NCBI GenBank assembly: GCA_023101725.1
Contig: JALJCO010009075.1
Span: forward strand, 62,001 to 126,000
Length of the DNA: 64,000 bases
Direction of reading: 5' to 3'
Source: Atherinomorus stipes
Taxonomy: Eukaryota > Chordata > Actinopteri > Atheriniformes > Atherinidae
Part shown: one piece after another, positions 21,763-33,715 of the stretch
Layout: each line of letters begins with the position of its first letter
How positions within the stretch are numbered: the stretch's first letter is position 1
Position numbers and translations under genes: made by a program
The notes under the pieces: model-generated
Seen by the model: the letters and a program-made list of their open reading frames with translations, nothing else
What the model was told of the DNA's origin: nothing
The model's database searches: none

Positions 21763-23639
21763 CAACTGATTTCCACTCCGGTAAAAATGATTGGAGGCTG
21801 GACTTTGCGATATTCTGCGACTCACTTGTCTAACCATAATAATTATGTCCTTTCTGATGTCTAAAATGAGCTGCAACAACTTGCTGCTCTGAGGGCTTTC
21901 CTCTTACTAAAAGACGTTTGCGTCACTTCCGTGTTTCTCTGATTGGTTCTCTCCGGTTCAGTTGTTCCCGTTAGTCCCGCCTCTCATCTCGTGTTAGAAA
22001 TCAGTCTTCAACAGAAGGATCCCAGACTGACTTGCCGTGTATCTCATACATGGCGTTGCTCAGGCTGGTGTACCAGGATACTGTGGTCGAGTATTAACAC
22101 TGGACTTTAAATTCTGGAAGATTTAACTTAGACTGCTCATTTTGACCAAGTCAACAATTATTTTTTTTAAAATTAAAAATCACTTTACCCCTTTTTAAAT
22201 GACCATGAGTCATTATTAGAGTTTTTCCGATCATGTAAAAAAATAACCTAATTTTCATGTTATTGTATCCCATTTCCCGTCTTTCTCAGTGAATGTGGCA
22301 TTAACTGACAATTTAACCACCAACCAGTATTGAAAATGTACTCTACACCTCTGTTTCCTCTCATCTTTCCAGGAAACTCTTCCATATGACCTAATGTCAC
22401 ACCTACCCATCTATAAGCATACTCACACATTACCACAGATGAGCACAGCGCTGCCATATATGTCCATTGAGGCACTCGAAGCTGTGAAAAGGTCATATCC
22501 CATCTATATTCTCTTATGTCCCTATCTAATAGACACAGATGCACTTACACACTTTAAACACACAGCCTCTCCATCCCTGCCACTCTCCGAGCGAAATGAA
22601 ATGCTCTGTCACACTAACATAAATAGACGTGGTTGTGGGGAGGCAGCCCCTGCAGCTCCAGTGTTTGTCCTCTTTCAACAGTAGAGCTGCAAACAAAACA
22701 GAGCTGAAATAGCAAAAGTCAGAGGATAGATGCTTTCTGAGTGAAATGAAATAAAGGTCAGATTAATATTTGCACAACAGCAAAAACCAGAATTATTTGG
22801 CCAAATGCATAATAAATTTACCTTATATGCATGGTCTTATGCTGTTTTCATGTGGCCACCCTCTGTAACATTATATTAACCTCATGGTTTAGTAAAGCAG
22901 GTGGAAAAACGGGAAAAAAAGCTGTTTGGAGATATTTGAAAATGAGTAATGGCATAAAGAGTGACTGCAGATTTTGCTGAATCCTCTGGAGGAGAGAAAG
23001 CACAAACCATTTTATAAAATGCCCAAGGACTGCTAACACTGTTTCTGGGAAATAGCTGCAAACATTTGCAGAAATTGATGGAGAACATAGAAAGATGCCC
23101 AGAGACAACCTGCTGGCAGTTAAAGTAACAGGAGCTCTTGGTCTTAATTTTGACAAACAACCATTGTGGCACACTAATGATGAGGGGCGTGATTGCCCTC
23201 ACAAAAGTTTGACATTTTTGTCCATCACCTTTTTTTAATGAGATGCACAACTTTATGGAAAAAGTGCCGTAGCTGCTTGTTCTGGGATATATTTCAGTTT
23301 TCAGCTGCAGCGCTTGATTTTGGTTGAGCTGTCTGTAATAAACCTCACTTTCCCGTGAATGTGCAGAGAATCCGTGCAGACCAGCCAAGCTATGGCAGAT
23401 GCCGCTGTCACAGTCATAGCACATTATAATAGTCATTATTATGATTATAATATTTCATTATTATCAAGTATTGTATCTGTTAAATACACAAGTATTGCAC
23501 AAATAAAAACCTGATACTACATTGATGAAGAAGTTAAAGGGAATTTCGCTTTTTTTAACCTTTGGTCTGTTTTCATCTGTCCTTTCATACATGTGAGTGA
23601 TGGAGAAAGGAATTTTCAACATAGCTCCAGTATGTCAGC
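21763..23639. other. No gene seen; short repeat fragment at about 21985-22080
   Basis: AGACTGACTTGCCGTGTATC and CTCATACATGGCGTTGCTCAGG at 22025-22065 match the foldback element at 52729-53193. The minus frames at 22848-23436 have no recognisable domain and I reject them. Confidence 0.5.
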
Positions 23640-23900
23640 AGTTTTACATTTCATAGGGTTCATTCTTCACATGCATTGTTTTGTCCATTCAGGGACACCG
23701 TAATAAAAATGGTGGAACAACTATGGCAGCCTCCATAGGTGCTCCACCCAGCAAGTAGATATAAATGACTCATTCTAAGAAAATAAACATATTGCAGTTT
23801 TTCTAGTGCAGCGATTCCACATCAATAGAAACACAGTTTTGAATTATATATCACATTTTTCTGCCACTGACCTTTGATTTTTTACATATTGTACCTTTTA
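23640..23900. mobile_element. Single arm of the foldback family D
   Basis: From about TACATTTCATAGGGTTCATT to TTGTACCTTTTA this matches the right arm of the 29011-29932 element in the same orientation, including GGCAGCCTCCATA and AAATGACTCATTCTAAGAAA. The partner arm is absent. Confidence 0.75.
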
Positions 23901-25167
23901 TGTAAATATCACTTGATACCAATATCATGCCAATATCATTGTGCATCTCTTGTCCTGTTTACTCTACGTTATTCAGGCAGAGGTTTTCTATTGGTCCTGA
24001 CAACAGGTTTGTTTTCTGAGAGAGTATTTCCGGATTTTCCTCAAGCTATTTTTCACTTCATTCTTATTTTATTTCATCCTATTGGATTTACACATCATTT
24101 TAAGCATAATTAGTCTTGGTGGTGTTCCACTGTCGATGGTTTTTATTTCCTATTATGGAAGTGGATTTATGCCTTATCTTAGTCAGTGTTTTCTACCAAA
24201 AGATCCTCATTCAACAGTCAAACGGATGAATGCTGAGATTTCTGATATAATGAGTTGTTTTGTATTTTTGCAGCAACGGTCATAAGATGCAAATGTTATC
24301 ATCCCATTTCATCACATTTTTATCAGGAAATAAACACACACTCAGTCTACACAAATCCAATTTACCTTTCATAATGCATGTGCATGTGCAATTTGGTTTC
24401 TGTTCAAACATGTTCCTCTTATTTATCTGCTCTCTTTGTTTGGATGTGCGTCTGGATGCTCAGTCATGTTGTTTTTCATCCTCTGTCATCACTGTGAGAT
24501 AATCTCCGATAAAACAGAATGACAGAGAGGCAAGGAGAGGGAATTAAAGGCTGCTTGAGAATTAAAGACAAGAAATAAAACATCCTTTTAGCCTCATTGA
24601 ACCAGGGGCTAAAAAGTGATGGGAATTATTAAATGTTAACTAAAGATCTTGTCTACTTTGAATGTGATATCTTAGAGACTTGAAGTGCTTATCAATAAAA
24701 CAGTAGCCTACAAAGGGAGGAAATAAAAAGCAGGAAAACGGGGTGAGAGGAAAGAGGATGGGATCTGACTTGAAGCTGAACTGGTGTTAGATTGCTGAGA
24801 TATGCACGGTCTCTCTTCATCTCCGCATTGATCATTTAAAAACGGAAAATTCTAAGTGAGGAGACAGAAACTGTCAGTATTAATAGTTTTCACAGAGTTT
24901 TTTTCCCCCTCTTTCTGTATTTTAATGTTTCATCTAGTCCATCGTTAGTCATGAGGTCTAATTTGCTTTAACATTGCTGAATAAATAGTGAGAAAATGTA
25001 AAAAGTATGAAAACCAAACGAACAATAAATGTTTTAAAAGCTCATTGACAAGTTCTTTAAACTGATCAAAATGGTTTTATTTTTATTCAACTCTGTTCTG
25101 CTTCTTTTCTTGCACATTGCAAGTACTTATTGATCATACCACCATTAGTGATCTCACGTGTAATAAC
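23901..25167. other. No gene seen
   Basis: AT-rich with short frames, none recognised. Confidence 0.5.
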
Positions 25168-26010
25168 TAGGGCTGGGACGATATGCTTTTTCCCATTTAT
25201 TCTTAACTATTTTTTGGGTGTCAATTTATTTTAAATTGGGATTCTTTCGCCAATTTTGTGTTTGTTTTTTTTAACACCAGGCAAAGTTGTCTGCCTTTCT
25301 CCGTCTTCTGTTGAAGTCCTGTCCCTCGTTCCCCCCCCCCCCCAGGAACAGATGTAGGCTATGTTCAAATTCAGGGGCTAGGTCCTTCAAAGGACGCGTC
25401 CTACCCGGTCGACATTGGCCGAGTCCTCTTTACACTGCGTAAGGTGGAAGTGACAGGCTGTTAAATTCGGACAGTCTTGCCTCCTCAGCACATTTCTTGT
25501 TGCCGAGCAACTGTGACAACGCTGAACTGAAGCAAAATGGAGCTCCAAAATATCAGCCTTACCATTGCTCTGCTAATTTTAGAGAGTTACAGAAGCTTTA
25601 CTGTCATCGATAGCATTTTATTACTCCGGCTGAGAGAAAATCAAATCTGGGTTAATTTATTTTGTAAAGTTTACAAGATTTAAAGAGTCTCATGTTAACT
25701 TTAGCTAATTTCATGGACAACAGCAAATGAAAGACTGTAATACGTATTAACTACGTTATAAAGGTGCAATTTACATATTGTATAGATAAATAATATGCAA
25801 ATCAATATATTTCAAGCTTTTATTTGTGTGGATGTTGCTGATTAGGACTTGCAGCTCAAGAAAACCTCAAATTCAAAAACTCAAAAAATCAGAATATTGC
25901 AAGAAATCAATTATAATAGGATTTTAAAAGCAAAAAAGTCAGGCCTCCTAAAATAAAATCTTGCATCTGTACTTAGTACTTGGTTTGGGCCCTTTTGAAT
26001 GAATGACTCC

Positions 26011-26195
26011 TTAACCCGGCGTGGCATGGATGCTAGCAGCTTTAACCCGGCGTGGCATGGATGCTAGCAGCTTTAACCCGGCGTGGCATGGATGCTAGCA
26101 GCTTTAACCCGGCGTAGCATGGATGCTAGCAGCTTTAACCCAGCGTGGCATGGATGCTAGCAGCTTTAACCCGGCGTGGCATGGATGCTACCAGC
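26011..26195. repeat. 31-bp tandem repeat, six copies, inside the transposase 3' end
   Basis: The unit contains TTAACCCGGCGTGGCATGG then ATGCTAGCAGCT; the CCC landmark recurs at 26015, 26046, 26077, 26108, 26139 and 26170, an exact 31-bp period. Units are nearly identical (single changes in copies 4 and 5). On the minus strand each unit encodes the SMPRR portion of the transposase C-terminus. Since 31 is not a multiple of three, each added copy shifts the frame. Confidence 0.9.
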
Positions 26196-26800
26196 TTCTG
26201 GCGTATCTCAGCTGTTATGGAAGAAAAAACATGCTTCCATCACAGCCTTGAGCTCTTTATTGTTTGCTTTCTTTCCGTTCAGTTTTCTCTTGACAATGCC
26301 CCACAGATTTACGATGGGGTTCAGGTCAGGTGAGTTTGCGGGCCAATCAAGCATGGTGATCCATGGTTGTTGAACCAGGATTTTGTAGTTTTGACAGTGT
26401 TGGCAGGTGCCAAGTCCTGCTGGAAGATGAAGTCTGCATCCTCATACAGCTGGTCCACTGAAACAAGCATGAAGCGCTCCAAAATATCCTGGTAGATGGC
26501 TGCATTCATGCAGAACTTAATGAAGCACAGAGGACGAACACCAGCAGCTGACATGAACCCCAGGTCATCTCAGACTGGGAAACTTAACACTAACCATCAT
26601 CTCCAGGCTGCTGTCAGCCCTCCGGCTTCTACACCGTTTTCTTCCACACTTCTTCCTTCCACTTAACGGTCCATTAATGTGCTTTGAGACACTCTGAGAA
26701 CATCCAGCTTCTTTTCTATCACTTTTTGTGTCTTTCCACCTTGTGCAGGGAGTCGATGATGGTTTTCTGCCCAACTATAAGATCAGCAGTCTTCCCCATG
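26170..26800 (-). pseudogene. Tc1-like transposase with a large internal deletion and frame breaks
   Basis: Minus strand from about 26799: KTADLIVGQKTIIDSLHK, EAGCSQSVSKHINGPLSGRK and KCGRKRC form the DNA-binding region. A deletion then joins directly to SVKFPS and SAAGVRPLCFIK, removing the segment that should hold the first catalytic Asp. FIFQQDLAPANTVKTTKSWF (second Asp, in QQD) and a frameshifted NLWGIVKRK (Glu region) follow. The end is overwritten by a 31-bp tandem expansion. Confidence 0.85.
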
Positions 26801-27111
26801 ATTGTGAATTCTTCTAAACCAAGACAGGGACTTTTTTAAAGGCTTGGGGCACTTATGGAGGTGTTTTGGATTACTTACCTGATTAGTATGTGGCAGTCTG
26901 AGCCTACAATACTGGAGTTTTTCACAGTATTCTAATTTTTTGAGTTTTTGAATTTGAGTTTTTCTTAAGTTGCAAGTCCTTATCAGCAACATCCAAACAA
27001 ACAAAAGCTTGAAATATATTTATTTGCATATTATTTGTCTATACAATATGTAAATTGCACATTTTAAGTTGATTTATAGAAGTACAAGAACTTTTTCCGG
27101 ATATTCTAGTA

Positions 27112-27325
27112 CATGTATGTAGCCACAGCTGCCCCGGGGCAGACTGATGGAAGCGTGGTGGTCATTTCGCACCTACGGCCCCTCTGACATTCACACACAT
27201 TCATACACCAGTGGTGCCCCCACTGGAGGCAAGGAGGGTTAAGTTTCTTGCCCAAGGACACAACAACAGATGGGAGATCGGGATTCAAACCACCAATCCT
27301 TCAGTCATTGGCCTGAACCACAGAC
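27112..27325 (-). mobile_element. tRNA-headed SINE, 3'-truncated copy
   Basis: Reading the minus strand, the B box GGTTTGAATCC (27281-27291 region), then CAAGAAACTTAACCCTCCTT, GGGGCACCACTGG, GAGGGGCCGTAGG and GTCTGCCCCGGGGCAG match the SINE at 43907. It stops at GCTGTGGCTACATAC, so the LINE-like tail is missing. Confidence 0.75.
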
Positions 27326-27328
27326 AGG

Positions 27329-27385
27329 GTGGCTGTGGTTCAGGCGGTAGATCAGGTCGGCCAATGATCGAAGGATCATTGGCAC
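27329..27385 (+). mobile_element. SINE head fragment, head-to-head with the preceding copy
   Basis: GGTGGCTGTGGTTCAGGCGG followed by TAGATCAGGTCGGCCAATGA repeats the 5' head of the SINE on the opposite strand, separated by a few bases. The pair forms a palindrome of about 100 bp. Confidence 0.65.
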
Positions 27386-27813
27386 AAACTGTACATCGTC
27401 CAGTTTGGCCCGAAATGCATCTTGGGATAGGATTAGCCACCAAGTATACATCGGACCGTATTTCAAATCTGGGAAAATTAGGACACATTTAAAGGAGCCT
27501 TTGAATCAGGACAGTTTTTGTCATATTGCTGTGAGTGAGGGGTCTTCAAATTCAGCCTTGGAAGGACGTAACCTCAAATTTGGACACAGCCATAATGTCT
27601 CCTTTTTTCAACAGTCGAAGAAAAACATTTCGCCTTCTGCTGGAGAAAAATGGTAACTTTCTTCACACCCACGTTATTTTTATACAGACTAAAATAAAGC
27701 ATTTAAATTCGACAAAAAAAATCTGTTTTTGTAAAAGAAATCCAGATTTTTAAAATTGTCAAAAAAAAAAAAAAATCCTGATTCAAATTTTTTATCCAAT
27801 TTTTGCAGCCCTA

Positions 27814-29010
27814 CAAATTACATACTGTAGTATTTTAGATCAATGATGCACTGTTTACTCTCATGACATCACTTCCACAAAGTTTCATTTTCTGCACTTT
27901 TATCTGGCTCTGACCTCCTCTCTCTCCCTGCACTTCAGAGCCAGTTAAAAAAAAAAACAAAAAAACACATCTTTTCTGTCTGCACTCCGTCATGGTGTTC
28001 TTTAGCTAATGATTCGTGGATCTCTTGCACCGTAATAATTAAACTGCATGTGATGTGTAGTAATTGAATTTGTGGGAGAAAAAGGAGAGGAGACGAACTG
28101 GAGTTTGAGGGGTTAGCGGGGCATTAAACTGGAGTCTGACTGTGTATTTGTCTTTGAGTTTTATTGGATAATGTGCCGTCTCTGAGTCATTTATGTGGAG
28201 AGGAAGATGAGAAATTTAATAGAAGAGTTAGGATTGAGCCCACAGAAGATGAGAGAAAATCTCATCATGGAGATGGTGGAGAAGAGGAGCGAGGTTTAAA
28301 AGGCACGATGAAGATCAAGTACGGTATGAAAAAGAGAGTGGCCAAAATGTGTGCGCTAATAAAGCACAAACGAATCTTGTCTGGGCTGTATAGTGTTTTA
28401 TAGTGACTCTCATGCAGTACTTTATCTCCTGAAGAAGAAGCGCTTCCTGTTCACACCTCATTCGAAACAGCTGCTGCAAACACAGAATCACCCGTTTGAG
28501 CCTCCCAATGACACGCGAGGCAGAACAATGGCACAGCTGGAACCGTCAGGGTTTTTGTTTTGTTTTGTTTTGTTTGTTTTTTCAGCCGTTTTTTGTTCTG
28601 ACACGAAGAGTTTCTTGGCTTTGGTGGAGAAAGCTCACATTGTTAAGCCAAGTCTGTAAACTGTGGATCGCTGCTGGAGAGCATTGCTACCGGCCATGAT
28701 GTCAGCTGAAGCGAGGCCTTACTGGCTCCACTTGACTTTAATCCAAAATAATCAGCTCCCCGTGTTTGGAGGAGTCCACATCCGTCTATCTGCCTTTGTT
28801 TTGTGTGGGCTCTGTGGGGGGGATACCTTTGTAGAGGTATCACCCACCTATAAGAGACTGCTGGTTTGATCCCACCCAGTCTTTTTTAACAAAAAATGCA
28901 ATTTTTCTACTTCCCTCTTACACCCCACACAATTCTTTTCTTTCACGCTTTCTCTGATGGATAGCTAGGATTAAGCATTTACATAGTTATGATTAGACTG
29001 ATATATGTGG
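27814..29010. other. No gene seen
   Basis: Contains A-rich runs near 27945 and a TTTTG run at 28553-28577. Frames here show no family resemblance. Confidence 0.5.
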
Positions 29011-29932
29011 TTAAAGGTACAATATGTATGTCAATGGCAGAAAAATTTAACGTATAATTCAAAACTGTTTCTATTGATGTGTAATTGCTGTACTAGAATA
29101 ACTGTTATATATTAATTTTCTTAGAATGAGTCATTTATATCTACTTGCTGTGCGGTGCACCTATGGAGGCTGCCATATTTGTTCCACCATTTTTATTAGA
29201 TGTCCCTGAATGGAAAAAAAAAAAAAAGTGTGTGAAGTGAGAACCCTCTGAAATTCAAAACTGCTGTACCAGCTTTGTTTAATGGGAGTTAGAGCACTGT
29301 TTGAGGTAAATAATGCTTGGAAAGACAATGAAAATAATTACTCATAGTACATATAGCTACACCTGAGACCACTGGATCCACTCACAGATGAAGACATCTG
29401 AAAACCTACTAGGTGCAGTATGTAAGTCCAAGATTGGTATTTGAAAGAAAAGATGTTTTCTTAGAAATGACTTCATATTCCAGCACTGTTGTGAATGTAC
29501 AGTGGCCGTTTATGGCCAAAATTCTCCCAGACATAAAGATGTTTTCATCTGAGTGGATCCAGTGGTCTCAGGTGTAGCTATGACTGAACTATGAGGAACT
29601 ATTTTCAATGTCTTTTAAGATATTACTCATCCCAAAAAGTCTGTAACTCCTATTAAACAAATCTGGTATACAGCAGTTTTAAAGTTCAGAGGGTTACTTC
29701 ACACACATTGTTTTGTCCATTAGGGGATACCGTAGTAAAAATGGTAGAACAAATATGGCAGCCTCCATATGTGCACCGCCCAGAAAGTAGATATAAATGA
29801 CTCATTCTAAGAAAATAATTATATAACAGCTATTCTAGTGCAGCGATTACACATAAATGGAAACAGTTTTGAATTATATATCACATATTTCTGCCACTGA
29901 CCTTTGATTTTTTTACATACTGTACCTTTAAA
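29011..29932. mobile_element. Foldback element, family D, arms of over 400 bp
   Basis: It begins TTAAAGGTACAATATGTATG and ends CATACTGTACCTTTAA. The arms match almost to the centre: TGGAGGCTGCCATATTTGTT with its complement AACAAATATGGCAGCCTCCA, and CTGAGACCACTGGATCCACT with its complement near 29560. The whole unit could form one long hairpin. No coding capacity was seen. A single right arm lies at 23640. Confidence 0.85.
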
Positions 29933-30393
29933 TCTGCATTTTGCTTGTGTTAGATGGTTAGACAGCCGGAGGACATGTAGCCATCTCACACTTTCTGACC
30001 ACAGATTGTGATGCTGGTTGTGTGTGGAAATCATAGAAACAACTCAGACTCCTTCTTGACCGATATATTCCTCTCAGTAATGTTTGGTACTGCCATCAAT
30101 ACGCACAAGATAACTCAATCCAGAATGTTCTCATTTGTGGATTGTAGGGATGGGGATGTATTCAGGTACAAATTTGCCTGTCGTAATTTGCTAAATTAAT
30201 ATATTTACATTTTCTTCTTCCATCAGACGCAAAATTGCAAGTAAACGCCCCATAATGCATATTCATTGTAGCAGTAGTACGATTTGGGTAAGAGGCGCTA
30301 TTTAGCACGTTTTTAAAGAGTGAGATAGCTCACGTTTTTTTTCACGCAAACCTTAGATATATACGGCCCTTAATATAAATATCATCTAAAGAC
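29933..30393. other. No gene seen
   Basis: Nothing recognised. Confidence 0.5.
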
Positions 30394-30488
30394 GTCAAAG
30401 TGACACAGAAATTTTACCGGTGAGTAAATGCACGTATAAACTCCTTGAAAGAAGGTCCAGGTTGAAAAAAAAGAAAGTTATCTTTAGA
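30394..30488 (+). repeat. Arm fragment of MITE family E
   Basis: GTCAAAGTGACACAGAAATT, GTGAGTAAATGCACGTATA and GGTCCAGGTTGAAAAAAAAG match the arm at 56955-57046, and its inverse at 54238. The mate arm is absent. Confidence 0.7.
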
Positions 30489-30679
30489 AGCATATGAAAA
30501 ATAAACATTTCAGTCAGCGCATAATAACCTCAAACAACTGGGTGTTCTATGAATACCTGGACACGTTTTAATTCGTACTTTCCACCTGTAAGGTTTAACC
30601 TGAACATGCAGATGGCACATAGATATGAGCGCTAAAGCAGTGACTTTTCTACATGCTGGACCGTTGCAAATAGATGAAC

Positions 30680-30850
30680 AAAACATCGCAAGATTTCAAC
30701 GTTCTCTTACGAAATCTTGTGAGATTTTGTTCGTTCAAAATCTCGTGAGATTTCGTTAGTAAAAAAATATTGATAGTGTTTTTTTTTAAAACGCCAATAT
30801 GATGTTGCAAAATAGATATCATGACATGTCAGTGTATATTTTGTCACACC
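30680..30850. repeat. Palindromic AATCTCGTGAGATTT-type repeat fragment
   Basis: GAAATCTTGTGAGATTTTG and AAATCTCGTGAGATTTCG are self-complementary cores repeated side by side. The same core lies in the hAT MITE at 33716 and near 58970. The fragment lacks clear hAT ends. Confidence 0.55.
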
Positions 30851-31093
30851 CCTCGAGGCCAGCTGCATTTCTCTCTCATCGGAACGTGGCTGCGACTGTT
30901 CGCATATCTGAACTTTACCAGTGCAACCAAACAGGGAGTAGAAGGTGGAACATGAAACTTACTTAACATACTGGTTAAGGTGAGATAATGCCTTATTAAC
31001 TATTGGCTGTGCTTCAGGTTTCAAAAAAAGCAGTTTAAGCACATTTCTGATAATGTTTTAACATTTTGTCTTAGTTTTTACATCTATACCTAG

Positions 31094-31624
31094 TTACGCT
31101 CTGAATTATTCATAGCCTCCAATTAAAGAAAATGCTAAAGTCACAATAATTACTCAAATAACAAGAAACTAAAGAAACTAATAATAAATAAAAATTTACA
31201 AAATTATAATTTAATGAAATAAAATATTGGAAATAATAATAGTGAAAAAAAACTAGCAAATAAAATTTAGCCAAACACATTAGAGCACCTTTCCTGTGAA
31301 ATATGGGCCAAACACCTGTCAACAGGTGTAGAAGTCTTTTTGAACATTACAGAAAACACCTGATTGCCTCAGAATGTTGCTCAATAAAATTTTAGCTTCA
31401 GAGCCCCATCATGCTTGTTGACTTTTTTTTTTGTTTGTTTGTTTGTTTTTCTTTTGTACATATATTTTTTAATATTTCTTTTGAACCACAATTAAAATTC
31501 TGTGTTATGATTTTCATAGAATTTTTATTTATTATTGCTTTTGTCATTTTCAACTTACTTCACTGACAACTGATATTTTTCCTTCTTTTATTGGAGGGTA
31601 TCAATAATCTTGAGCACCACTGTA
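31094..31624. mobile_element. Tc1-type MITE, third copy
   Basis: CTCTGAATTATTCATAGCCT and TATTGGAGGGTATCAATAAT with GAGCACCACTGTA at the right repeat the end structure of the 4499 element. Internal CACCTGTCAACAGGTG (31315-31330) and GCCCCATCATGC are shared with the copy at 33258. Confidence 0.8.
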
Positions 31625-31639
31625 TTTATTTCACCCAAT

Positions 31640-31760
31640 TAGTTCAAGTTCAAGTTCAATTTATTTATAGAGCACATTAACAACATCCTTTTGGAGCCCG
31701 AGGTGCTGTACAACTCAACTTAATGGCAGGTTACTTAAAATAAGTCATAAAAATAATATC
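31640..31760 (-). mobile_element. LINE/SINE 3' end, minus strand
   Basis: (AGTTCA)n at 31641-31660 then ATTTATTTATAGAGCACATT and GAGGTGCTGTACAA read, on the minus strand, as the 3' end of an L2-like retroposon with an AACTTG tail. Confidence 0.65.
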
Positions 31761-33257
31761 AAAAAACTAACAGAGAGGAGAAGGTATATATTTACCTGAA
31801 GCAAAATAAAATACAAAGGACACCGGTCAATTAATTAATTAATTATTAGATTTATCAATAAATTGTTGTGGTTTTGACCCACAAGTTGTATGTGTGTTTT
31901 GTTTTTTTGTTTTGTTTTTGGGACAAACAGTGTATATTGAGGCTAATTGCACTCTGGTGTCCATTTATCTATTAATTGGAACTGCGGTGATGATGTCATT
32001 GAAAGACAGGTCTTTGAGCTGATGTTGGAAATTGGAAAATGCCTGGCAGGATGCCATGGCAACAACCATGGTGATACTTGATCAAGGCTGCATTTTTCTG
32101 TCACAGCTGGAAACGCTGGCTGGAAATTACACACTCAGTGGGTTGGAATATGTCAGAAATAACACTTGCAATATTAAGCACTGATGAAACGTCTCTATAA
32201 CGCTGTATGTGTCAATTACCTCAAGCTTTAATGTGATATTTTAAGGTTTGTTAGTTTATCTTTTTAAGTTTTCAGTCTTGTCCTCTGATTTGTGCATGTT
32301 TGTGAGTGTGTGTCTGAAAACAACATCAGTCTCACGTTAATTTAGCGATGTCAACCTTGATGCAGCGCAGCCTGCTGTCAGCATTCATCAAACCCACAAA
32401 TGGTTTTCCTTTTTTTCATGAATATGCAAATATCCCTCCGGCCAATCAGAATACCAACCTCCTCTAGCGCACATAATGTGCTAGTTTTACTGTGTGTGTG
32501 AGTACATGGGTGTGTGTTTGCTGGTGTTCACGTGCACTCACCTATAAGTAAGTCACTTGTCATGTGTGTTGCATGCAACCTTGCTCAAAGAGAGGATCTT
32601 TGTCAACGCAGGTGTGCACGTGGAGTACGTGCATGCCCACACCAATGATGGACTGACTCACCGTAGGAAGCATGGCTGTCCAAAGATGTTGAAACGCAGA
32701 GACGTTCTCAAATGGCGATGACTCTGCTTGTCTCAGTTTTCTGCTTCAGTTCATCTGCACTTCCAGAACGAGTATTTATCTGTATCATGTCAGTTGTTCT
32801 GAATACTTAAAGGAGCCGTAACATGAAAAATGGACTTTTCAGCATGTTACTGTGTTATTTCCTCATAAAAACTGAATTTAAGGCTTTAGATAGTGCACAC
32901 TTGGAAAGCAGGGTTTGTATGGGTTTGGCTTTCACCCGCTTTGGAGCTTTGAAGGAGATGCTTGAAGCTGAAGAGGCTGAAGAGTAGAACCCTATAAAAT
33001 CCGCGATCACAAAATCATGGACAGAATCACGGAATTGAGCATTAAAACGGAATTCATTACCAAATGTCACAGAAATGAGCAATGATTTCTGAAAGTGTGT
33101 TTTTTCTTAATAAAAAGGGAAAGCTTTGCTCGGAAAAATGCTCCAAGGAGGGGGGGGGGTCACTAAGGCTGCAGAGCACACCCACCCACCCTGCACGTGC
33201 TACCACCCGCTCCACGAGGAATATATGTATATATTTAATCTGCACTGTATGTATATA
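31761..33257. other. No gene seen
   Basis: TTAA-rich tract near 31830; no recognisable coding or RNA gene. Confidence 0.5.
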
Positions 33258-33404
33258 TACAGTAAGGTGCGAAAGGTTTGATATCCCCCCCCATTAGGGA
33301 AAAGGCTTATTTCAAAGTAGTGAGTCAAATAACAATAAAATAGAAAAAAAATTACTTGATTACAATTAAGTAAAATAAGACATTGGTTTTGAATTGTGGT
33401 TTGG

Positions 33405-33438
<34 letters not shown>
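33405..33438. repeat. (TAA)n microsatellite
   Basis: Uninterrupted ATA/TAA units for 34 bp. Confidence 0.95.
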
Positions 33439-33439
<1 letters not shown>

Positions 33440-33715
33440 TGTTCCAGACAAATTAGAGCTCCTTGCTCATTAACAGTGGACCAAAACACCTGTCAACAGG
33501 TGCAGACGTCTGATTGGACGTTACAGAGAATACGTGATTGCAGTGTTCGTCCCAAAGTGTAGCTCGATAAAACTTTTAGCCCAGGAGCCCCATCATGCCA
33601 GTGAACTTGTTTTGTTTTTTGTCTGTTTGTTTTTGATATTTCTGTCATGATTTTGTCAAAATTTTCATTCATTATTACTTTTGTCAATTTCAGCTTTTTT
33701 TTTCTGTCTTTAATG

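Larger units (their letters stand above)
25764..27060 (-). mobile_element. Tc1-like transposon, internally deleted, long terminal inverted repeats
   Basis: The arms match for well over 150 bp: GTGCAATTTACATATTGTAT outermost, then GATGTTGCTGAT-AGGACTTG, then AAATTCAAAAACTCAAAAAAT. Transposase is on the minus strand. The outer limits are where the arm match ends; the true termini could lie slightly further out. Confidence 0.85.
25168..27813. mobile_element. Possible hAT-type shell containing a Tc1 copy and SINE pieces
   Basis: TAGGGCTGGGACGATATGC at the left and GCAGCCCTA at the right are hAT-like inverted ends, with AT-rich subterminal sequence on both sides. The 8-bp flanks (GTAATAAC and CAAATTAC) do not match, so these may be ends of two different insertions. 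A poly-C run lies at about 25330-25343. Confidence 0.4.

Noticed and set aside
22848..23436. Overlapping minus-strand frames up to 184 codons
   Set aside because: No domain, signal or motif recognised, and two frames are open over the same DNA.
26011..26195. CRISPR-like array
   Set aside because: Units are contiguous 31-bp tandem copies with no spacers, within a transposon in a vertebrate-like genome.
28164..28403. 79-codon charged frame
   Set aside because: Lysine/glutamate-rich from purine-rich DNA; no domain or splice context.
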